Source: Streptosporangium lutulentum (GTDB taxonomy: Bacteria > Actinomycetota > Actinomycetes > Streptosporangiales > Streptosporangiaceae). From it: a stretch of DNA of 64,000 nucleotides. Under the pieces are notes generated by a model. That model made no database searches, was not told where the DNA came from, and worked only from the letters and a program-made list of their open reading frames with translations. Shown one piece after another: positions 60,113 through 64,000 of the stretch (the first letter of the stretch is position 1; the number at the start of each line of letters is the position of its first letter). The stretch covers positions 5,084,001-5,148,000 of the forward strand of contig NZ_JAUSQU010000001.1 of NCBI RefSeq assembly GCF_030811455.1. Direction: 5' to 3'. The position numbers were made by a program, and so were the translations under genes.

Positions 60113-61588
60113 ATGGTCGTCAACCCGGTCATCCCTGGCTTCCATCCCGACCCGAGCGTGTGCCGGGTCGGTGACGACTACTTCCTGGCCTGCTCCAGCT
60201 TCGAGTACTACCCGGGCGTTCCGATCTTCCACAGCCGCGACCTGACGGCATGGAGCCAGATCGGCAACGTGCTCGACCGGCCGTCCCAGTTGCGCCTGGT
60301 CACCGCGCCGTCCTCCGGCGGGATCTACGCGCCCACCCTGCGCCACCACGACGGCCTGTTCCTGCTGATCACGACCAATGTCTCCGACCGGGGCCACTTC
60401 ATCGTGACCGCCCAAGATCCGGCCGGACCCTGGTCGGATCCGATCGTGATCGATGGCCTGCCCGGTGTCGATCCGGACCTCGCCTGGGATGAGACCGGGA
60501 CCTGCTGGTGCACCTACGCCACCTTCGGCGCCGAGGCCGGCACCATCATGCAGGTGCCCATAGACCCGCTGCGGGGAAAGATCCTCGACGCGCCCCGTCC
60601 CCTGTGGTCCGGCACCGGCCTCGCCGCACCGGAAGCGCCTCACCTGTACCGGATCGACGGGAACTGGTACCTGCTGATCGCCGAGGGCGGCACCGCGCGT
60701 GGTCACGCGGTCTCGGTGGCCCGGGCGCCGGCGGCCACCGGTCCGTTCCAGGGCTTCCCGGCCAACCCGGTCCTCAGCCACCGCAGCACCAGCTCGGCGA
60801 TCCAGAACACCGGCCATGGTGATCTGGTCCAGGCACCGGACGGGTCATGGCAGATGCTGCTGCTGGGCGTCCGTCCTCGCGGCGTCACGCCTGGCTACCA
60901 CGTTCTGGGTCGCGAGACCTTCCTCACCCCGGTCCGGTGGGTGGACGGCTGGCCACAGCCCGCGCCCGTGTCGCCCGCCGGTCCGGCCGCCGGCGTCTGC
61001 GAACGGGACCACTTCGAGGACACGACCCTCGGGCCGCAATGGCTGTCGATCCGTCACCGGCCCTCTCACGACTACTCCCTGGACGCCCGGCCGAGCTGGC
61101 TGTCCCTGCACGCCGGCGGCGAGTCGTTGGACGACCCGCTTCCGACGTTCGTCGGCCGGCGCCAGCAGCACACCACCTGCCGCGTGCGGGTCCGCATGGA
61201 CCCGGGCAGCGGCTGCGGCGGCCTGGCGGTACGCCTCGACGAGCGCCATCACTACCGAATCGAGGCCACCGCGGACGAGGTCCGATGCCTGGCCCGGATC
61301 GGCCCACTCGCCCAGTCGGTCGCCACCCGCCCGGTCGAAACCGACGGTCCGGTCGTGCTGGTCATCGACATCGACCCTGGACCGGCGTCGGACGCGGTCG
61401 GCACACCACCCGACGTGGTTCGGCTGGGCGTCGAGGAAGACGGCCGGTTCACACCACTCGCCGAGCTCGACGGACGCTACCTGTCAACCGAGGTGGCGGG
61501 TGGTTTCACCGGGCGGGTCATCGGCGTGTACGCCGCCGAGGGCACCGTCGCCTTCGACTGGTACGAGTACACCGGGACGGCCGGCTGA
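60113..61588 (+). CDS. GH43 family beta-xylosidase-like glycosidase
   Basis: 491-aa intracellular glycosidase (no signal peptide). The five-bladed propeller starts NPVIPGFHPDPSVCRVGDDYFL with Asp13 as base; Asp120 in GLPGVDPDLAW sets the pKa, and Glu174 in AAPEAPHLYR is the general acid. The C-terminal part (about 300-491: RDHFEDTTLGPQWLSIRHRP then GGLAVRLDERHHYRIE) is the GH43-subfamily beta-sandwich module. Probably releases xylose or arabinose from xylo-oligosaccharides. GAGAGG precedes the ATG. An IS982 element ends 19 bp upstream and must have replaced its promoter. Confidence 0.92.
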   Translation: MVVNPVIPGFHPDPSVCRVGDDYFLACSSFEYYPGVPIFHSRDLTAWSQIGNVLDRPSQLRLVTAPSSGGIYAPTLRHHDGLFLLITTNVSDRGHFIVTAQDPAGPWSDPIVIDGLPGVDPDLAWDETGTCWCTYATFGAEAGTIMQVPIDPLRGKILDAPRPLWSGTGLAAPEAPHLYRIDGNWYLLIAEGGTARGHAVSVARAPAATGPFQGFPANPVLSHRSTSSAIQNTGHGDLVQAPDGSWQMLLLGVRPRGVTPGYHVLGRETFLTPVRWVDGWPQPAPVSPAGPAAGVCERDHFEDTTLGPQWLSIRHRPSHDYSLDARPSWLSLHAGGESLDDPLPTFVGRRQQHTTCRVRVRMDPGSGCGGLAVRLDERHHYRIEATADEVRCLARIGPLAQSVATRPVETDGPVVLVIDIDPGPASDAVGTPPDVVRLGVEEDGRFTPLAELDGRYLSTEVAGGFTGRVIGVYAAEGTVAFDWYEYTGTAG

Positions 61589-61715
61589 CAAGCGGGTGAC
61601 CCGTATCCATCGCGCCCTCGTCTCCGAGGGCCACACCGAGTTGCGGCCGGAACCCGCCAAGGACCTGTTGTTCAGAGCGTCCACCATGCAGGAGATCGGT
61701 CCACCTGACCAGGCA

Positions 61716-62285
61716 CTACTGGTCGCACGAGTCGCAAGCGCCGGTTGAAGGAAGCTGCATGGAGCAGCGGGGACAGACCGGGGAAGGCCTCTCCGTGCGT
61801 ACGCGTTGACGCTCGACGGCCGCTTGATGCCGTGGAGCGAGTGCGGGAACGCCGCCATCAGGAGGCAGGATCGCGCCGAAGCGCCGATAGCACTCCAGCC
61901 GGGAGCGAGCGGCGTGCAGCTCGCGAGCCAGATCGTCGGCTGCCGGTGGCTCTCCGGCGACCTCAAGAACCTCTTTGTAGCCCGCGCCCACCATGCCGTC
62001 ATCGGTGTGCACCACCAGCGCGGTGAGTGGCGGGTCGCCGCGGCGATGACCTTCCCGAACCACCATGCTCAGGACGGTTCCGATCCAGTTATGGAGCAGA
62101 GCCCTGGTGCGGATACCTGTGCTCTCCTGAATCTTCTCAGCGAGCTCCTTGTAGGTGATGACCGCGTGATACGTACGTGCCAGACCAACGAGCACGGGAT
62201 AGGCCTCACGTGCCCAGATCTCTCGAGCCTCCGCCGCCGTCACGGGAGCACCGTCAGATACGCGCCAATAGCCAGGTTGCGACAT
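61716..62285 (-). CDS. Hypothetical protein with C-terminal zinc ribbon
   Basis: 189 aa. The N-terminal half (VTYKELAEKIQESTGIRTRALLHNWIG then LTALVVHTDDGMVGAGYKEVL) resembles a winged-helix domain found in orphan actinomycete proteins. The C-terminal SPVCPRCSMQLPSTGACDSC has four cysteines, probably a zinc ribbon. Together this suggests a nucleic-acid-binding protein. No family name can be given. The start is ATG 62285; a longer frame exists. Confidence 0.65.
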   Translation of the reverse strand: MSQPGYWRVSDGAPVTAAEAREIWAREAYPVLVGLARTYHAVITYKELAEKIQESTGIRTRALLHNWIGTVLSMVVREGHRRGDPPLTALVVHTDDGMVGAGYKEVLEVAGEPPAADDLARELHAARSRLECYRRFGAILPPDGGVPALAPRHQAAVERQRVRTERPSPVCPRCSMQLPSTGACDSCDQ

Positions 62286-62583
62286 GCCCAGTTCTCCAAG
62301 GCCCGTTATGCGTTTAGTCGTCCAGCGGGCGATCGACGCCCCCGGGGTCATCTTTTCGCATACGGTGCGTGTGCACCATGAATTTGCTTTAGTCGGCGTT
62401 CATACCGGCCACATCCAGCAAAGTAGAGATTTATCCGGTTCGGTAGCTGGGGTTGAGGCTGAGACCCGTGACGACCTGCGTTGAAGCCCCGGTCGAGCGT
62501 CGGAGCGAAACGGACACTCCAGCATGTTCTTCTACTACGCCGGAACCCTGGGCGCACAGCACCCAGCCCACCATTCCACACGG
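62286..62583. other. Intergenic, no gene seen
   Basis: About 300 bp with a short AT-rich patch (62375-62445). Contains the leader of the zinc-ribbon gene. Nothing else recognised. Confidence 0.4.
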
Positions 62584-63126
62584 TCAGCTAAGAATGGGCA
62601 GTTCGCGTGCCCTGCTGCGTGCGGCTGCTCGCAGACTCTTCAGGTGGGCATGAAACTTGTTGTGCCGGTTCTGGTCCAGGTTGAGCGGCAGGTCCAGCTC
62701 TGCGATGAACGCGGACTCGGCGGTCCACGGCTCCGGGTGGAGCAGCCAGCACACCTGAGCGTTCTCCGCCATCCACCCCGTGAGCTCCTGTTCTCCGGTC
62801 TTTCCGAAGGTGAGCCGCTTCCCGCTGCCCACACGGCGGAGTTCGAGCCCAAGCAGGCAGCCCAGAGTCAGACGCAGGGTGGAGCCTTCGGCATTGCCCC
62901 GGAAGTGGTAGCGAACACGCGTTCGCAGGTTCTGCTTACTCTCGTGCGCGGCCATCCGGCGCGGAGCGATACCCACGTAGAGAAGTTGACCGGCCGGCAG
63001 TCCCGCGCCCGGCGAGTGGTTGAAGTGCCACCCGTAGACACCGGGGGCCGCAGGGAGTGCATTCGGCTGCGCCATCAGGTCAGCCGATCGCCACAGTATG
63101 TCCGGCTTAACGAGGGCGGCGTGCAT
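62584..63126 (-). CDS. GIY-YIG nuclease-fold protein
   Basis: 180-aa protein. The GIY-YIG core shows as PGVYGWHF and LLYVGIAP, with the conserved Arg in NLRTRVRYHFRGNAEGSTLRLTLGCLL and a likely catalytic Glu in WTAESAFIAELDLPLNL. It resembles stand-alone actinomycete GIY-YIG proteins. Function (restriction-like or repair) is not shown. ATG 63126 chosen; no strong ribosome site. Confidence 0.8.
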   Translation of the reverse strand: MHAALVKPDILWRSADLMAQPNALPAAPGVYGWHFNHSPGAGLPAGQLLYVGIAPRRMAAHESKQNLRTRVRYHFRGNAEGSTLRLTLGCLLGLELRRVGSGKRLTFGKTGEQELTGWMAENAQVCWLLHPEPWTAESAFIAELDLPLNLDQNRHNKFHAHLKSLRAAARSRARELPILS

Positions 63127-63431
63127 CGCTTCTCCCAGCTGGCCCCTGTCGATTCAGGGAGCGCTAGAGCATGCTACCCAAATCCCCCTAAAAGGCCAGA
63201 AGCCACGTGAGATACCACATGGCCCGTAAAGCGGAGTTTCTCCGGATGGAACTTCAGATACTTCATGCTCCAGGTCGACAACCAACCAAACAACCCGTCC
63301 AATCGTCCTTTAGGTACAAATAACCTCTTAACCGCCACCCACTCCCTCCCCGCAGCCATCAACCGTGACCTACGAGAACGTTCTCCCTGGCGTCCTGCTG
63401 GTCTTCGGGAGTTCGAGGCCGTCACCGAGTC
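63127..63431. other. Intergenic, no gene seen
   Basis: About 300 bp without a credible gene; an 83-codon minus-strand frame has no ribosome site and no recognisable domain. Confidence 0.4.
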
Positions 63432-64000
63432 TCAGTCCGCGAGCCGGGTGCCGTCGTCATTGAGGAGAACGGGTGTGCCGGTTGCGGCGGACAGGTTGGC
63501 CGAGACCCCGATCATGACGCTGGCGACACCCGCGTGGTGCCCTGCCTGGCGGCCCAGGGGGTCCTCGCCGGCGCCGCGGAAGACGTCGTTCAGCAGGAGG
63601 GCGTCGCCGCCGCCGTGGCCGCCCGAGCCGGAGGAGATGGCGATCTCCTCCGGCTCGCTCCAGTGCCGGTGCAGGACGAGCCGCTCGGAGGCGCCGACGG
63701 CGTGAGCCTTGTCGGCGGCAGTCGGATCGATCGCGGCCTGCGGCGGGGTCCAGGCGCGTTCGACGACCTCCAGCTCCAGCCGTCCCGCGGTGCCGTTGAC
63801 GGCTACCCGGTAGCCCTCGAAGGGGCCGTGGGCGTTGAGGGAGTAGCTGAGCGTCGCTCCGCGGGAGTAGCCGACGAGGACGGCCATGTTGTCCTCGATG
63901 GTCACGCCCTCACCGAACACGTCCTGGTCGCGGATATAGCCGTCCTCGTGCTCGGCGTCCAGGTAGAGGCGCTTGAGCCGGGGATCGGCGGAGATGTCGA
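63432..64000 (-). CDS. Gfo/Idh/MocA-type oxidoreductase, 5' end outside window
   Basis: C-terminal 189 codons of a sugar-oxidoreductase-like protein; the frame is open to the right window edge. Readable parts: DQDVFGEGVTIEDNMAVLVGYSRGATLSYSLNAHGPFEGYRVAVNGTAGRLELEV, in pieces, which is the substrate-binding beta-sheet domain of this family, and GGDALLLNDVFRG towards the end. The NAD-binding Rossmann half lies outside. Probably part of a sugar or inositol pathway. Confidence 0.8.
   Translation of the reverse strand, partial: DISADPRLKRLYLDAEHEDGYIRDQDVFGEGVTIEDNMAVLVGYSRGATLSYSLNAHGPFEGYRVAVNGTAGRLELEVVERAWTPPQAAIDPTAADKAHAVGASERLVLHRHWSEPEEIAISSGSGGHGGGDALLLNDVFRGAGEDPLGRQAGHHAGVASVMIGVSANLSAATGTPVLLNDDGTRLAD

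Noticed and set aside
61596..61748. 50-codon plus-strand frame after the GH43 gene
   Set aside because: It begins with a GTG but has no ribosome site and no recognisable domain; it could be a relic but cannot be supported.
63174..63425. 83-codon minus-strand frame
   Set aside because: No ribosome site, basic and low-complexity; unlikely to be a gene.

Overview
The window looks like chromosomal DNA of a high-GC, mycelial actinomycete of the Streptosporangium/Nonomuraea/Streptomyces kind. This is inferred from the very strong G/C bias at third codon positions, GTG/TTG starts, and gene families typical of such genomes: TetR, AraC and MerR regulators, EmrB/QacA-type exporters, a P450, secreted glycosidases with CBMs, and LamG/RHS protein pairs. 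No rRNA, tRNA or CRISPR array was found.

Layout. Positions 1-19.7 kb are dense and ordinary. They hold an MFS permease cut by the window edge, a secreted GH16 glucanase with a CBM6, a TetR regulator joined to a rifampicin-phosphotransferase-like PEP-utilising enzyme, drug exporters, acetyltransferases, an AraC/GyrI-like regulator, a cupin, a thiolase-like enzyme, a two-domain VOC protein, a macro-domain protein, an exporter with two tiny overlapping membrane genes, and a SUKH-4 immunity-like protein. The 7.9-8.6 kb gap carries two families of tandem repeats, strong palindromes and four GGAGG-N4-CCTCC iterons, the last of which encloses the Shine-Dalgarno sequence of a TetR gene. From 21.3 to 32.1 kb lies a polymorphic-toxin-like locus on the minus strand: a secreted LamG protein, a 2126-residue secreted RHS protein ending in an HEXXH metallopeptidase-like tip, and a small secreted protein.

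From 32 to 54.8 kb the window becomes accessory and heavily rearranged. It contains an IS3-type element, a complete IS256-family element with an 8-bp target duplication, a 447-bp element with inverted repeats, relics of IS5- and IS110-family transposases, two toxin-antitoxin loci (one intact RelE-like/Phd-like pair with a perfect operator, one VapB with a truncated VapC), and short duplicated scraps of neighbouring genes: the P450 3' end, a beta-lactamase-family gene cut in two places, vapBC ends and a MazG-like end. Embedded in it are intact genes: a secreted endonuclease/exonuclease/phosphatase-fold protein, a TetR-P450 operon with a 33-bp perfect palindrome, a full beta-lactamase-family hydrolase, an NRAMP-like transporter, and a three-gene overlapping operon (HsdS-tail-like protein, RecF/OLD-like ATPase, TOPRIM-type DUF4276-like protein). 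That operon is the best candidate for an uncharacterised defence system.

From 54.8 to 64 kb a carbohydrate-related region follows. It has a decayed secreted protein and an intact secreted beta-sandwich-like protein, bracketed by two TTCGA-N5-TCGAA sites. Then come a MerR regulator divergent from a broken SDR gene with a textbook 19-bp-spacer promoter, an IS982-family element, a GH43 beta-xylosidase, an unknown zinc-ribbon protein, a GIY-YIG protein, and the 3' part of a Gfo/Idh/MocA oxidoreductase that runs off the window.

All function calls come from reading translated motifs by eye. No database search was run.
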